Assembly: GCA_028554755.1 (NCBI GenBank)
Contig: JAPTOF010000052.1
Span: 1-64,000 of the forward strand
Direction of reading: 5' to 3'
DNA: 64,000 nucleotides
Source of the DNA: Cordia subcordata
Taxonomy: Eukaryota > Streptophyta > Magnoliopsida > Boraginales > Cordiaceae
Part shown: positions 32,456 through 44,219 of the stretch, in pieces
How the letters are laid out: every line of letters starts with the position of its first letter
How positions within the stretch are numbered: position 1 is the stretch's first letter
Notes under the pieces: generated by a model
Databases searched by the model: none
Told to the model about the DNA's origin: nothing
What the model saw: only the letters and a program-made list of their open reading frames with translations
Made by a program: the position numbers and the translations under genes

Positions 32456-33167
32456 GCCCTGACATGAAGAGGACCAAGAATGATCGTCATGCTGTTATTT
32501 TGACGGGATGGAAATGGGACGTCTTATGAATGTACATGACATGATGTGTAACAATGGCCTGCATAATGCGTTATAGCGAGCGTTCGATACCCATCCATAG
32601 TTTTGATACTTAATATCTACTTCAGTCTTCACCATATGTTCTAGATGCAATTGGTTCTTTGCGTCGGATTTCGTGAAACATATTCGAAGCCGAAGCTGTA
32701 AATGCGGCTGTTTTCGTAAATGCCTTTGCTGAGATGCCATGTCCCGCTCAGTGAAACAAGGATGGCCTTGTCTAAATGGGTCATGATGGAGCTATGGTAC
32801 TTGACAGGGAAAAAAAAATAAGAAAGACAACACAGTGCCAGCTTAGAAAAAAAAAGAAAACAATCACAGCTCGTGTTTACTGAGCATTACTGACCTGACT
32901 ACTAAACCGCCCCGGAAGACTTGATAATGTACTAAGACTTGAGCCTACTACCTTTATAGTAGTACTTAAGTTGTATTTAGTCAGCACTACTGTGGCTTGT
33001 GGCTTGGCAGTGGTGCTGGCTTTACATGTAGGTTCCAGGTTGTTGGTTCCAGGTTGTTAGAACGTCTTGAACCTTCGATCATCGTCACCCATGCACACAT
33101 CGCAACACAACCCGACCTCTTGGATCATATTGAAGTGACTGAAACTATTCGCTGTGTACGACAAACA
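32456..33167. other. Intergenic region with short tandem duplication
   Basis: Between the coiled-coil gene and the NmrA-like gene. Contains A-rich tracts near 32810-32860 and the 14-base unit GGTTCCAGGTTGTT twice in tandem at 33031-33058. No gene seen. Confidence 0.55.
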
Positions 33168-34153
33168 ATGGCTGGCGAAGGCACCAGAAAGATCGCATGT
33201 GTCGTTGGCGCTACGGGCAATCAGGGCGGCTCGGTCGCTCGGCGCTTCGCTCAAGCCGGTTTTCACGTCCGAGGATTGACGAGAAACAAGGACTCCCCAT
33301 CCGCGAAGAAGTTGATTTCGGAAGGCATCGAACCGGTTGCCGGCAACCTCGAAGATGGATTGAGCCTTCAAAGGGCATTCCAAGGTGCCAATGTAATCTT
33401 CAGCGTCACCAACTACTGGGAACCCTTTTTCCGCCTAGACTGCCGTCAGAAGGCCGAAGAACTTGAGATATCATGTCGCAAATATGCCTATGATGTCGAG
33501 TATCAACAGGGCAAGAATATCGCTGACGCTGCTGCTGCCACGGTCGATTCGATCGATGTGAATGGCTTCCTGGTGTCGACTTTGAGCCATGCTGAGAAGT
33601 GCAGTCAGGGAGCATATAAAGAGCTGTATCATTTCGATTCCAAGGCTGAAGTCTTTCCCTTCTATGTCAATGAACACTATCCTGATCTGGCGGCCAAGAT
33701 GTCATGCATACACACAGGGTTCTTCTACTCAAGCTTCAACATCCTTCCCAACTCGTACCTTGCTAGGGTGAGTGACCAAAGTCATTCAATAAAGAGCTCA
33801 TGTGACTAATCTGACACGTTTGGCAGCAACAAGATGGTAGCGTCCAAATGGCCTTCACCACAGCCCCAGACCGACCAGTCCCCCACTTCGACCCAGTTGG
33901 CGACATGGGCAACTTCACATACGCCGTCTATCAGATGCTTCCAGGCAGAGCCTACATGGCGGCGGGTACTGTCTGCAGCTGGGCCGAGTGGATCGAAACA
34001 TGGGGAGAGGTGACCGGCACACCTGTATCGTACAGGCAGGTCTCGCCTGAGGAGATGATAGAGATGACTGGTGAGCGTGACACGGGTATTGAGGTGATGA
34101 ACATGTTTTCGTACAGCACGGACCCGGGCTACGATGGAGAATGGCCCTTCTGA
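33168..34153 (+). CDS. NmrA-like NAD(P)-binding family protein
   Basis: Exons 33168-33767 and 33827-34153, 308 residues; the 59-base intron (GTGAGT to GGCAG) joins Y-L-A-R to Q-Q-D-G. The dinucleotide site is G-A-T-G-N-Q-G-G-S-V (residues 14-23), the G-x-x-G-x-x-G pattern of NmrA and HSCARG proteins. It lacks a Y-x-x-x-K catalytic pair in the SDR place as far as I can see, which fits a redox-sensing regulator rather than an enzyme. In Aspergillus, NmrA binds the GATA factor AreA and damps nitrogen catabolic genes. Its place beside a putative GABA/amide catabolic cluster is suggestive, but NmrA-like genes are numerous in fungi and the link is inference. Confidence 0.85.
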
Positions 34154-34727
34154 CGGCCGATGATATCCGCGAGGTATGCTCAAATTCAGGCCATCGGATC
34201 AGAGAGGCTGATTTATGTGACAGGCGGGAATTGAATGCCCCATAACGAGCTTTAGGGAATGGGCGAGCAGGTATGACTGGTCTACCATCTTGGCCAAGAG
34301 TAATTAGGCACATCGATCATACGGAACAATATTTCAAAACCAAGGTGTCGGATTGAATGCTTGTACAGTATCTTTCGCCCTCCTGCTCTGGAACACGACT
34401 GGCAGTTGTTGATTCAGGGGCCGCTTCTCAACAAGCCTCAAAGCAAAGGTCATAGTGAGGTGTGGCGATTTCAATCATTATCCGCAGGACTCTCCTGTAT
34501 CTACGAGTTAACGTGATATGCAGTGATAGAGAACAATGCTTGGTGTTGTGCCACGATGTTGCGGAATTGAATCCAGTGTAGCGGCTGAGGATTTCTCCCT
34601 GAAAGGGTTTGTCGGATGTATTTGGTACTTCCTAGTAAACCAGGGGAGGGTAGAGAGGTTTTATAGCCGAGCTTTGCATAGCTACTGGTAAAGGTAGGTA
34701 AAGCGAGTCTTTGAAGCAATCAAATAA
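34154..34727. other. Convergent 3' intergenic region
   Basis: Between the stops of the NmrA-like gene (+) and the dehydrogenase (-). Nothing recognisable. Confidence 0.5.
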
Positions 34728-36383
34728 TCAATCCACCGCTGTCATAACCATCTTGGTCACCAAATATTCATCCATCCCATACTTGCTACCCTCGCGCCCA
34801 AATCCACTTTGCTTCACACCCCCGAAGGGAGCAACGGCATCACTTATCGTGCCTTTTTCTCATTAGTAACCCACGATCTAATGTTGAGTTGGCCAACATA
34901 ACACGTACCAACATTCACACCGACCATCCCCACCTTCAGCGCCTGGACGACTCGCCAGCACCGACTGGTGTTGTTACTGTAGAAGTATCCAGCGAGACCT
35001 ACATCCACATCGTTGGCAAGACCAATAGCCTCATCCTCAGTGTCAAAGATGAAGAAGGCGGCAACTGGGCCGAACGTCTCTTCGCAGGCGATGTTCATGT
35101 CAGATGTCATATCTGTGAGGACCGTTGGGGCGAAAAAGCAGGGTCCAATCTCCGGCAGCGCTTGACCACCTAAAAGAACTTTTGCCCCTTTAGACACGGC
35201 ATCGTGAACATGAGATTGAACTTTGTCAACAGCGCGGGCATTAATTAAGGGACCTTGAGTTGTTCTTTTGTCAAGGCCATCTCCGACAACGAGCTTACTC
35301 ACGGCGTCCAGGGTCTTCCGAACAAACGCATCATAGATACTGCGGTGAACCAGTATTCTGTTCGCGCAGACGCATGTTTGGCCCGAAAGGCGGAATTTGC
35401 AAGCGATTAGACCCTTCAGGGCCAGATCTAGGTCAGCATCCTCAAACACGATGAACGGAGCGTTTCCACCGAGCTCCAAGGACAGCTTCTTCACAGTCGA
35501 GGCGCTCTGTTGCATGAGGAGCCTTCCTACCGCTGTTGAGCCGGTGAAGGAGATTTTGCTGATAGCGGGGTGTGTCGTTAGAGCTTTCCCGACCAAGGGG
35601 GTGTTGGCCAACGTAGTCACAACGTTCACAACGCCAGGCGGAATCCCGGCTCGTGTGGCTAGCTCGGCTAGGGCGAGAGATACCAATGGTGTCTCTCCAG
35701 GCGCTTTGATGACCATGGTGCATCCGGCTGCCAAAGCAGGACCGGCCTTGCGAGTAATCATAGCAGCCGGGAAGTTCCAAGGCGCAATAAGACCACAGAC
35801 ACCCATAGGCTCCTTGAGGGTAATGAGTCTGCAGGCGGGATTGCTGGCTTCGATCGTGTCTCCGTATACCCGACAAGCCTCCTCAGCAAACCACTCTAGG
35901 AACGAGGCAGCATACTTGACCTCAGTTTGCGAATCGGCAAGCGGCTTGCCATTCTCGAGGGTGATTATGCGAGCTAGGTCGTCGGTATTTTCGAGAATGA
36001 GGTTGAACCACTTTCGAAGGTGGCCTGCGCGAGTACGGGCCGTTGTCTTGCGGTAGGCCGTGAAGGCATGTTCAGCCGCAGCGATAGCGCTCTCGGTGTC
36101 GGCTACGTCGAACTCGGGGCAATGCGCAATTACGGCACCGGTCGAAGGGTCTTGAAGAGTTTTCAGTTAGCCTTTCTGGAGGAGTAGCAGTAACAAGCTA
36201 ATGCTGCCGAGAAACTAACTCTCCACGGAGAATATTTGTCCAGACTTGGCCAAAACCCACTGTCCATCAACGAAGGACGCGGTCTTGAGCAACGATGGGT
36301 CACGAAGCTATAGGAAGGATTTAGACACGTGAAATCAAAGGGCTTTGCCGACAGCAGCAGCATCGACTCACCTGAAAGTCCAT
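34728..36383 (-). CDS. Succinate-semialdehyde dehydrogenase (aldehyde dehydrogenase family)
   Basis: Four exons on the minus strand: 36383-36372, 36307-36220, 36150-34909 and 34852-34728, 488 residues, the normal length. Exon 1 is only 12 bases (M-D-F-Q); a stop lies upstream in frame, so this is the first usable ATG. Catalytic Glu is in L-E-L-G-G-N-A-P-F and the nucleophile Cys in [10 protein letters not shown], the double-Cys form typical of GabD-type enzymes. The N terminus [13 protein letters not shown] and the C-terminal [15 protein letters not shown] also fit. It oxidises succinate semialdehyde to succinate, the second step of GABA breakdown. It is divergent from the GABA transaminase gene (612-base spacer), strong support for a shared pathway. 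Confidence 0.92.
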
Positions 36384-36994
36384 ATCAGCAAGTTTTTCGA
36401 AGCGGTAGAGATGTGTTGTCTTGGGCACTGAAAAGCACTCATCCACAATCCTGTTCTGATGAGATGGAAGAGGTTGCCCTTAAGGATAAGACTTTCCTCC
36501 TCAGGATCAGCGTGGACTATTCAAGCTGAAAATTTTAGATTATTTCATATTGCAGTGGAACTAGATTAAAATATGAAATTGCTTGCTTTGAAATCATTTT
36601 CTTTGTCGGGAGACTCATAAAAAGTGAGCTAAGGCAACGGATGGCTGCTTACATGCCCAATTTCGGAGCGGTTCGCGTAAGGGGCGCAAGAGGCGCAAAC
36701 AGCGTAGGATAATGGCGGTCCTCGGAAAGATTGAAGTCCATGCCACTGTTTAAAATTCGAACATCCCAATTAACCATTTTGATGTGAGACGGGTTGTCGG
36801 CCGGCGTAATAGGCGCTCTAAAAATCAAGAAACCCCGTACACTCAGGCTCCACTCTCCTTCCCTGCGGAGTAAGCTCAGAAGTCACTCCAGTCATTCGAT
36901 TATAGTGTCAAGTTGCAAACCGTTGCAAACTTGGAGACAGTGTTTCATCCTTATAATTAGAGAAGATTGACCAGACAAGTGAGTCTTACCCAAC
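36384..36994. promoter_or_regulatory. Divergent promoter of SSADH and GABA transaminase
   Basis: The 611 bases between two genes of one pathway should hold shared control sites. The most distinctive stretch is 36675-36698: GCGTAAGGGGCGC and then two direct copies of GGCGCAA spaced 9 bases apart (36683-36689 and 36692-36698). No TATA box stands out clearly. Confidence 0.6.
36675..36687 (+). promoter_or_regulatory. Candidate regulatory motif GCGTAAGGGGCGC (copy 1)
   Basis: Differs at one base from GCGTAAGGAGCGC at 41474-41486 in the promoter of the transporter gene of the same cluster. It is about 290 bases from the SSADH start and about 310 from the GABA-T start. Binding by one of the cluster regulators is inference. 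Confidence 0.4.
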
Positions 36995-38966
36995 ATGGCA
37001 GATAAGCAATCCTATCGATCTATTAACCGCACCTCTTTCAGTTTTGCAACGTCTGCAAAGTCTGACGTTCTTTGCCTTGCATCCACCATTCCAAAAATGG
37101 CCTCTTCTGTGATCAAGTCGGCGAAGATTGAGTCTCCCGGGCCGCTGTCGAGGAGCGCGCTTGCGGAGCTCAACACTGTGTGGGATGCTCGTGCTGCCCA
37201 CTTCCTTGCTGACTACGGAAGAAGCTCTGGCGTCTAGTGAGTATCATGATCGAGAATTCCCAGGCTCTGAGGTTCAATTACTTATTGTCTACTAGTATTA
37301 CCGACGTGGATGGAAATCGGTACCTTGATGTGTAAGCGCAAGTCAAAAGTTGCCTACTCACCGATGGTGATCGCTGACGAAAGATTGGAAACAGTTGCTG
37401 TCAGATAGCTTCCAATGCTCTGGGATACAATAACCGTTCCCTCGTCGAGGCAGCACGGTCCTCAAAGATGGTTAATGCCCTCGTCAATCGTCCAGCTACT
37501 GGCAACTACCCTTCGCGGGATTGGTTCAGCTCTCTGAGAGATGGTTTACTCAGGGTTGCGCCACCAGGCTTGAACAAAATCACGACAGCCCAATCCGGTT
37601 CCGAGGCTAATGAGCTGGCATTCAAGGCGGCATTCATGCTTCATCAATATCGCAAGCGGGGTAAAGATACAAAGTGGACAGAGGAGGAAATGGCCTCAAG
37701 TCTCAACAACGCTGCACCAGGCTCGCCAGAGCTCGCCGTTCTAAGCTTTACGGGCTCTTTCCACGGGCGAAGTATTGGCGCCCTGGCGACTACACGATCC
37801 AAGGCCATACATAAGATGGACATACCTACCTTCGACTGGCCGAAGGCCCCATTTCCCGAATTACGCTATCCTTTGCAAGCGAACGTGGAACGGAACCAAG
37901 CAGAAGAAGAAAAATGCCTCCAAGAAGTTGAACGACTTCTTACAACGTGGAGGTTCCCAGTTGCTGCACTCATCGTCGAGCCAATCCAAAGCGAAGGAGG
38001 TGATAATCATGCGTCTCCCAGATTCTTCCAAAGCATACGAGATATGACTAGAAGGCTTGGTGTTACTATGATCGTCGATGAAGTACAGACTGGTAAGATA
38101 TTCTCAGATGTGATCGCGGTATTTAACACTGACTGATACATTTAAAAACAGGATTTGGTCCTACGGGCAAGTTCTGGGCACACGAGCATTGGAACTTAAC
38201 CTTTCCTCCTGATATTGTGACCTTCTCAAAGAAGGCACAGTCTGCTGGATTCTACTTCCAAGACCCCGAATTGGTGCCCGACAAGCCATATCGTCATTTT
38301 AATACGTACGATCTGTCTCCCCCATGACAATCTACCTGCTTTTTTTGGGACCTAGAATTCCGAAGGCTCACATCATCTTCCAGGTGGCTAGGAGATCCTG
38401 CTCGTGTTCTTATGAGCAAAGCGGTTGTTAAAGAGATCCTCGAGAAGGGTTTAGTCGAACAAGCCGTCAGTGTTTCCAATTGCCATGGAAGACTACTAGT
38501 ACCCCTCTAATCGTCATCCCAGGCTCGAGTTGGTAGCTTTCTTTATGAGGGGCTTGAGAAGCTGGCAGTAATGCATCCGAAACACATCGAGAATCTACGG
38601 GGCGCAGGAAGAGGGTGAGAGACTTTCTCCATCAACCACTTTTCGAACTTCAGGACAATTGGACTGACCCTAGATATCATCATGGTCACAGGACATATAT
38701 CGCATTCGACACTGCGTCGGCTAGCGCCCTAGTGGCCGAGATGAAGAAACATGGCGTGAACATGGGCCTATGCGGCCCTCGCGGAGTACGGCTCCGGCCT
38801 ATGCTTATCTTCGAAGAAGAGCATGGTGAGATTTTCAAGACAGCTCTTTGATCTTTTGCAACCTAGGCTAATTCTTGTAGCTGACATGCTCATCGAAACA
38901 TTGGACCAGGTGATGGGGAAGGATCGTTCTTGGCACAAGAGCATCAATGTGAAATCACTGGGCTAG
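36995..38966 (+). CDS. gatA: 4-aminobutyrate (GABA) aminotransferase, class III PLP enzyme
   Basis: Eight exons: 36995-37236, 37296-37331, 37395-38092, 38152-38305, 38384-38465, 38523-38614, 38692-38825, 38881-38966; 507 residues from the first ATG. An alternative start at 37097 (M-A-S-S-V-I-K) gives 473, close to yeast Uga1; both have good start contexts, and the extra 34 residues are Ser/Arg/Lys-rich and could be a targeting peptide. Motifs: V-D-G-N-R-Y-L-D-V, A-Q-S-G-S-E-A-N-E, F-H-G-R-S-I-G-A-L, D-E-V-Q-T-G-F-G-P-T-G-K (PLP-binding Asp) and the PLP Lys in T-F-S-K-K-A-Q. It moves the amino group of GABA (or beta-alanine) to 2-oxoglutarate, giving succinate semialdehyde for the neighbouring dehydrogenase. 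Confidence 0.9.
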
Positions 38967-39357
38967 CAATAGAATAGGAAGCCACAAGACAAATGATTGT
39001 AAGTACGGTTGCGTGGATTGGAAAGAGAAAAGACCTTGGTTTCGTAAACTTGTGACTACGGCTTCGTGAAAATGGCGTCGCAAGGATAATGTGTTGATAA
39101 GATCGTATTATCCACCACCAACGGTTTCGATTAAAAGGTACAACTCGAGTATGTAGGCTTGAATAAACTCAGAAACGATCATAAGCTGGTAAGTGTGCTA
39201 CGATCAAAGTAAAATATTGCTACGAACGCCCTGTTAGCTAGCTAAGTGTACTTGCAACCCTTGTTCGTATAATTATACGAGGGCCGTTGTTTCTTAAAAA
39301 AAAATAAAAAAATAGTATCGTACAACGCCAATATCTCTCGCTACACGACCAACCCCT
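38967..39357. other. Convergent 3' intergenic region, A/T-rich
   Basis: Between the stops of GABA-T (+) and the MFS gene (-). Contains an A-run near 39296-39312. Nothing else. Confidence 0.55.
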
Positions 39358-40994
39358 TCACGAAATGTACTCAAAGTCCAGAGACCTATCGCCCACCATG
39401 CCGTTGTCCGAAATGCCGTCAGCCCGCTGCTTTTCCTTGATCTGGTTGCGATGGCGCAAGATTAGCCATATGACAGCAATGCCACAAGCAGCGGCAAGCT
39501 CCACACCCATGCTGACTGCGTTTCCAAGGATGAAGCGTGGTGCAGTGTTGTTGGGGTAGACCTGGCTAGCTACGACCCCGGAAATATTGGCGACGGAGAT
39601 CAGGAGCGGTAGAGCAGCACTCCTCTTGGTGTCAGGAGCAACGTTGTTGGCGACCCAGGCAAGAAGCAGGGTGTTGAAAGTATATACTATCCATTGAAAG
39701 AGAATCAGTGTACCGTCCAAACGGAAGAGAAGTAAGAGAGCAGAAGCGGATTCACTCACCACCAGAGCAAAGAAACATAGCAAAGAATCCAGCTCCATAG
39801 TTTGGCGTTCCAATGGCTATGGCATAGCCTGCCGTGACTACCAGTGGAACGAAAATAATTACAACTGCTCGCTTTCGCAGCTTATCGGAGATCGTGGTCA
39901 CTACCGCTAAGATCACACAAGCTACAGTGTAGACGGGTATAGTCAACGCGTTGACAATCGTATGCTCGAAGCTGTTTCATAAACGCTGTTAGCTGAATAT
40001 CCTCTACGTTTGAGGGTTTGACACACCCAAAACCTCTGATGATTGTGGGCAGGAAAATGCCGAAGCCGAAGAGGGGAATTCCGCCACAGAACAGGGTAAA
40101 TGCCGCTACCCAAACCATGACGTCCGTGAATGCGAGCTTGAGATGCGCCCACGAAAATCTCTCCTGGGCTCCAGCATATGCAGCGTCTCTCGCACGGCGG
40201 TTCCTCATTACCTGGCGCTCCTCAGGTTTGAGGAACCATGCCTCATCTGAAGCCTTGGGTAAAGATGCCAAGCAAAGAATCCCGAAAGCAAAAGAGACTA
40301 CGCCCTCAATGATGAAGAGCCATCTCCATGCCTCAAGACCACGTTGGGTGCCCATTTTCTGGATGCCATATGCGATAAGGCCTCCAAAAGCGCCTGAAAG
40401 TGCCGTGCCTCCATAGAGCACAGCCACACGCTTGCCTTGGCTCTCCGCGGGTAGATGGTAGAGATAACGAAGGTAAGGGCAGGGAAGATGCCTGCTTCAG
40501 CGAACCCAAGTGCCAGACGACAGCCAACCGCTTGGTGGTAGTTAGTAACAAAACCGGTGCCGATAGTTACTGCACTCCAGAGGATGATGGCAATAGCCAT
40601 GATAGTATTGGCACCCCAGGCTTTGAGGGCCAGAACCCAAGGAATCTCAAATATCACGTAGGTGACGTAAAAGAATGACGACAGATTGGCAAACTCATTG
40701 CCCTTGAGTCCAAGGTCCTCCTCGAACCCAAAGATTCGGGCATTGCCGATGTTGCTGCGGTCGAGGTAGCTAAAGGAAACTTAGTGTCAGTAGTGGAAAG
40801 CGGCAAAGGCACACACAGAGGAGTACACACCCTAGAATAATTATGATGACAAATTGGGGAAGTACGAGCCAGTCGAATTTGGTCACGATCCGTCTTTCCA
40901 TGACGGGGTCAATGTAAAGCTCTGCCAGGTCGACCCCATGGCTATCCCGTGGAGTCGCGCGGCTCATAGCTTCCGCCTCAGGCTTCTCAGACAT
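39358..40994 (-). CDS. MFS transporter, anion:cation symporter (allantoate permease-like) family, with a one-base frameshift
   Basis: Four exons on the minus strand: 40994-40831, 40769-40027, 39971-39760 and 39686-39358. Twelve hydrophobic segments fit the Dal5/Tna1-type ACS family; landmarks are Y-L-D-R-S-N-I-G-N-A in the first loop, R-L-A-L-G-F-A-E-A-G-I-F-P and Y-G-G-T-A-L-S-G-A-F-G-G. Inside exon 2, after I-S-T-I-Y-P-R, the expected text continues in another frame (E-S-Q-G-K-R-V-A-V-L-Y). No intron fits, so one base is missing near 40445-40450 as read. With it the protein would be about 482 residues. It may bring in a nitrogenous acid or amide for the adjacent GABA genes, but the substrate is a guess. 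If the shift is real the transporter is dead. Confidence 0.85.
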
Positions 40995-41762
40995 CCTCGT
41001 AGACTCTTAGATGGTGATAGTGGAAACAAAGTAGAAGATGTGGGATTCCCAGATCTTCGGATAGAGATGTCGAATTGTAAGCAGAGACGAACACCGTCAA
41101 TTATTTCTGCCTCTGGACTGGATTTTAACAAAGCTGTCCTTCCGAGAAGGATGGGAGATCTCTTATATGGGTCACTGAGGTCGAAGTGATCGCCGGAGGA
41201 ATGGATGAGGCATCTGAGATAAGACTGCTAACACAGGGAATCACAACACAAGCTCGAGGGGATTTCTCTATCGCATAGCCGGTAGCAACCGTAGACCCCC
41301 AGGTCGGCAACGCCAAATCTTATCCCTCGAATGCAGCCATTCTCATCATTATCCACCGAAATCCGGAGAAACGGGTGAGGGTTGTATCTATCCTTATCAA
41401 GCTAAGCGAATGGTCTACGCTTCCGACTTGCCTGCGCAATTAAGTGTGGAGACCATGAGGCGTGTTGTTAGGGGCGTAAGGAGCGCCGCTTGCAAATGTC
41501 ATCCGGTCTGAACTCAGCCCAGAAGGCTGCTAACCCGGTCCTTAAAAGAATTGCTGGGGGCGAGCTAGAACCAAAGAGTGGCATTTCCCTTGACGCCGTA
41601 CACCTCTTAACCACGTGTGGGAGGAGCCGGGTCACGGACAACCTCCTTGCCAGGTTTGTCATCTTTCCCTTCACCGTAGTCATCCTTATCATTTCGGCGT
41701 ATTAAGTTACAGATTGCACTCCCCATTGAGCTAAGTCACATCATTGGAACACCTGGAGCGTT
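40995..41762. other. Intergenic region, promoter of the MFS transporter
   Basis: Contains the motif copy at 41474-41486. No gene seen. Confidence 0.5.
41474..41486 (+). promoter_or_regulatory. Candidate regulatory motif GCGTAAGGAGCGC (copy 2)
   Basis: About 480 bases upstream of the transporter start and in the same orientation on the + strand as the copy at 36675-36687, from which it differs in one base. Confidence 0.4.
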
Positions 41763-43526
41763 TCAAGTGAGCACAAGCTCCCAACCCTTTCTCTCGAGCT
41801 CATCTACCCAGTCCACTTGTCCGGGCCCAGCATGATGGTGCGTCCCTTCTCCTAGCCTCTGCCGTTCCTCCCACACGGCCTCTAGGACCTCCATCGCTCG
41901 ACTAATGTTCTGAAACTTTCGCCTAGCCAGGTTTTGACTTAGCCGCTCGCGAACCACCTGGGTCTGCTGACCAATGCGCGCCTCTGCGCCCGCTACAAAA
42001 AGCGGGAAAAGGACCGCAGCCTCTGGCGCAGACCACACTGGAATCCCCGATATGTACCGTATAGTCTCGGACACTTCGAAGGAAATCTTGCTTTCGAGAA
42101 GCTCGACCAGAATCTTCGTACTGAGGAGTGACCATGGCTCCAAAACGTCTGCTTCGCGGGTGCCCCCACTCTGCTGCCCTCTTTGAGTGGTTTTGAGGAG
42201 CACTCTAGCTTGTTTTCGTACAAGGCGATATAACAGAATTAAGGCCACGCTGCGATACGCACAAGCGATAGATATCAGTCCTTCGTCAATCGTGGATACC
42301 GGACAGGCCCAGTCCTGAAGATCTTTCTCCATCCGAGTCCATCGCTCCTCGAACTCTGGAGGGAACATAGTACCCTGTATTTTCGACCCATGCTGTGAGA
42401 CGTCGGCCTCCAAGACCTGAATTTTGGCGATGTACTCCAACAGGCTGGTGCCAACGCCCATGTACGAGTCCACGTCATCACAAATAGTGCCGATGTAGCC
42501 CGGGTCAATCAGAGGTCGGCTGCGAAGTGTGACGCAACCCAGCACATCGTGATAGGCAAAGTTCCGTAGCACCCAGCGACCTTCTGCCGTCTGTCTGAAA
42601 CAGTCAAGCCCGAGAAGAAGCTTGCCATCTTGACTAGAGCCTTGCGAACCAAGAATGAGGTGTTTAGCCCCCTGCATGTGGGAGTACCAACCCTGGCTGT
42701 CATTTGTGGTGATAAGCCCCATAGCCAATGCCAAGCATGCGGCTGCGTTGCCCTGAGACCAAGTAACGTCTCTTTGCGGTATAGCAATAGCAGACTTGAG
42801 ATGAAGAATAGCCATGGCTTGAGCCTCGATAGCAGCTACCTCATAGGCGGGTTCATTCATGGAAATGTAGCTTGAGGCGAGGGCCACCAATGACTCCTGC
42901 AAGGCCCGAGAGTGCATCGCCATTGGCAAGAAGTCTAGGGCCCGAGTGATTGTTTAGTCATGGTTTTCTAAGGCAATGCCGAGTATGTGGACGCTTAGAA
43001 CGGCGTACTCACCAGCTAAGAAAGAATTGAACTGCGGGCTGACACTGAAATGATTGGCCAGTTCTTTAATGTAGTAGCGCATGGCATGGCGATGCTGCTC
43101 AGAAATCACCCCGGACTTCTCGGATGCCTTGGAGACCCCCGATAACAGGGATTGCGATGACAGGCCGACGTGAATATCCCGCGTCGGAGATGATGCCTGT
43201 ATAGAACAGACTGGAAGATGTGACGACAACCAAGAGGAGCTTGATGGTGGTAATGGTGCGACTGCTGCCAAAGCTTGTTCCCTGGCTACGAATTGCGGCG
43301 GCACGACGTTGCGTGGGGACTCACGGATGCACTCGAGATGAAGTCGAGCACACGTCCCGCAGACGGGAAATGTGTTTTGCACGCACTTCTTGCGACTACG
43401 TGTATGGTGTCAGCAATGCAGGATGTGGTAGACCAAGCTACGAACATACCGGTACCGGCAAGTCAAGCACCCGCTTTTGTCGTGCTGCGAGCCTTTCCGT
43501 CTCTTTACGTTTGAGGTCTGGGACAT
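41763..43526 (-). CDS. Zn2Cys6 transcription factor in the GABA/amide cluster
   Basis: Three exons on the minus strand: 43526-43450, 43395-43013 and 42934-41763, 543 residues. The first intron splits the zinc cluster; joined, it reads C-x2-C-x6-C-x7-C-x2-C-x6-C (C-L-T-C-R-Y-R-R-K-K-C onward), a canonical binuclear cluster, preceded by basic K-R-R-K. A Ser/Pro-rich linker follows, then a long helical middle and C-terminal region of the fungal-specific regulator type (for example Y-I-K-E-L-A-N-H-F-S, M-Q-G-A-K-H-L-I-L-G). It probably binds CGG-type sites and controls neighbours, most simply the transporter, the amidase and the GABA genes. That is inferred from location. Confidence 0.9.
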
Positions 43527-44219
43527 GGATACGGTTAGCGTGACGCAAAAGGTGAGACAGCAGCTATAGCTTCGTTGCAGAACCTCTGTGCGGTTGGCGT
43601 CTTAAGCGGGCGACGCGCGGAAACACAAGGTGCTGGCAATGTGCGGGGTTGATATAACAAAAGGGGTGGGATGAGCTTGAGCAGCAGTTGAAAATGATGC
43701 CATGTCTCCGGGCGTAAAAAGCGGCGGGGCAGGCGGTTAAGTACTACTAGTAGGTAGGGTCATACTCACACTGGTCTTGATATGTGCATGCGAGTGAAAG
43801 CGTAATTGTAAGACGTACATTAGTCAGGGAGGGCTCCACGTTCTTCCCCCCCTCCCCTCACCTAAGCGTGGATGTAACCAGGAAACGATAAGCCTTGAAG
43901 TGGTTCTATTTATAGCGAGGGAGGAAAGCGTAGATTGCGGTACAGTGGAATACTTCAAAGTTCTCTTGAGCACTAAGTTGAACGAGGGTGGGGACATAAG
44001 CCAATTCCTTTGACCTCCCCCTCTACCTACAAAGGTAGTTAAAGCCGTACGTAAGAAGGCAAAGACTTATCAAAGTGAGGCACGCCTTTTACCTCGTTCA
44101 CTTCAATCAGTGCATCCTATCCCCACCCTGCGCCAACTAGACGCCTATCTTGCTATTGTCTTCGCCTCTTGATCCTTGTCCTTTGTACGCGATCCGTCAT
44201 TTACACAACTCATAACATC
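43527..44219. promoter_or_regulatory. Divergent promoter of the Zn2Cys6 regulator and the amidase
   Basis: Nearly 700 bases between divergent starts. Pyrimidine-rich stretches near 43845-43862 and 44010-44030. CGTACGTAAGAAGGC at about 44047 weakly resembles the cluster motif (shares GTAAG) and is not close enough to claim. Confidence 0.5.

Noticed and set aside
32805..32865. A-runs as a possible retroelement tail
   Set aside because: No reverse-transcriptase text or target-site duplication nearby; simple A-rich tracts are common in fungal spacers.
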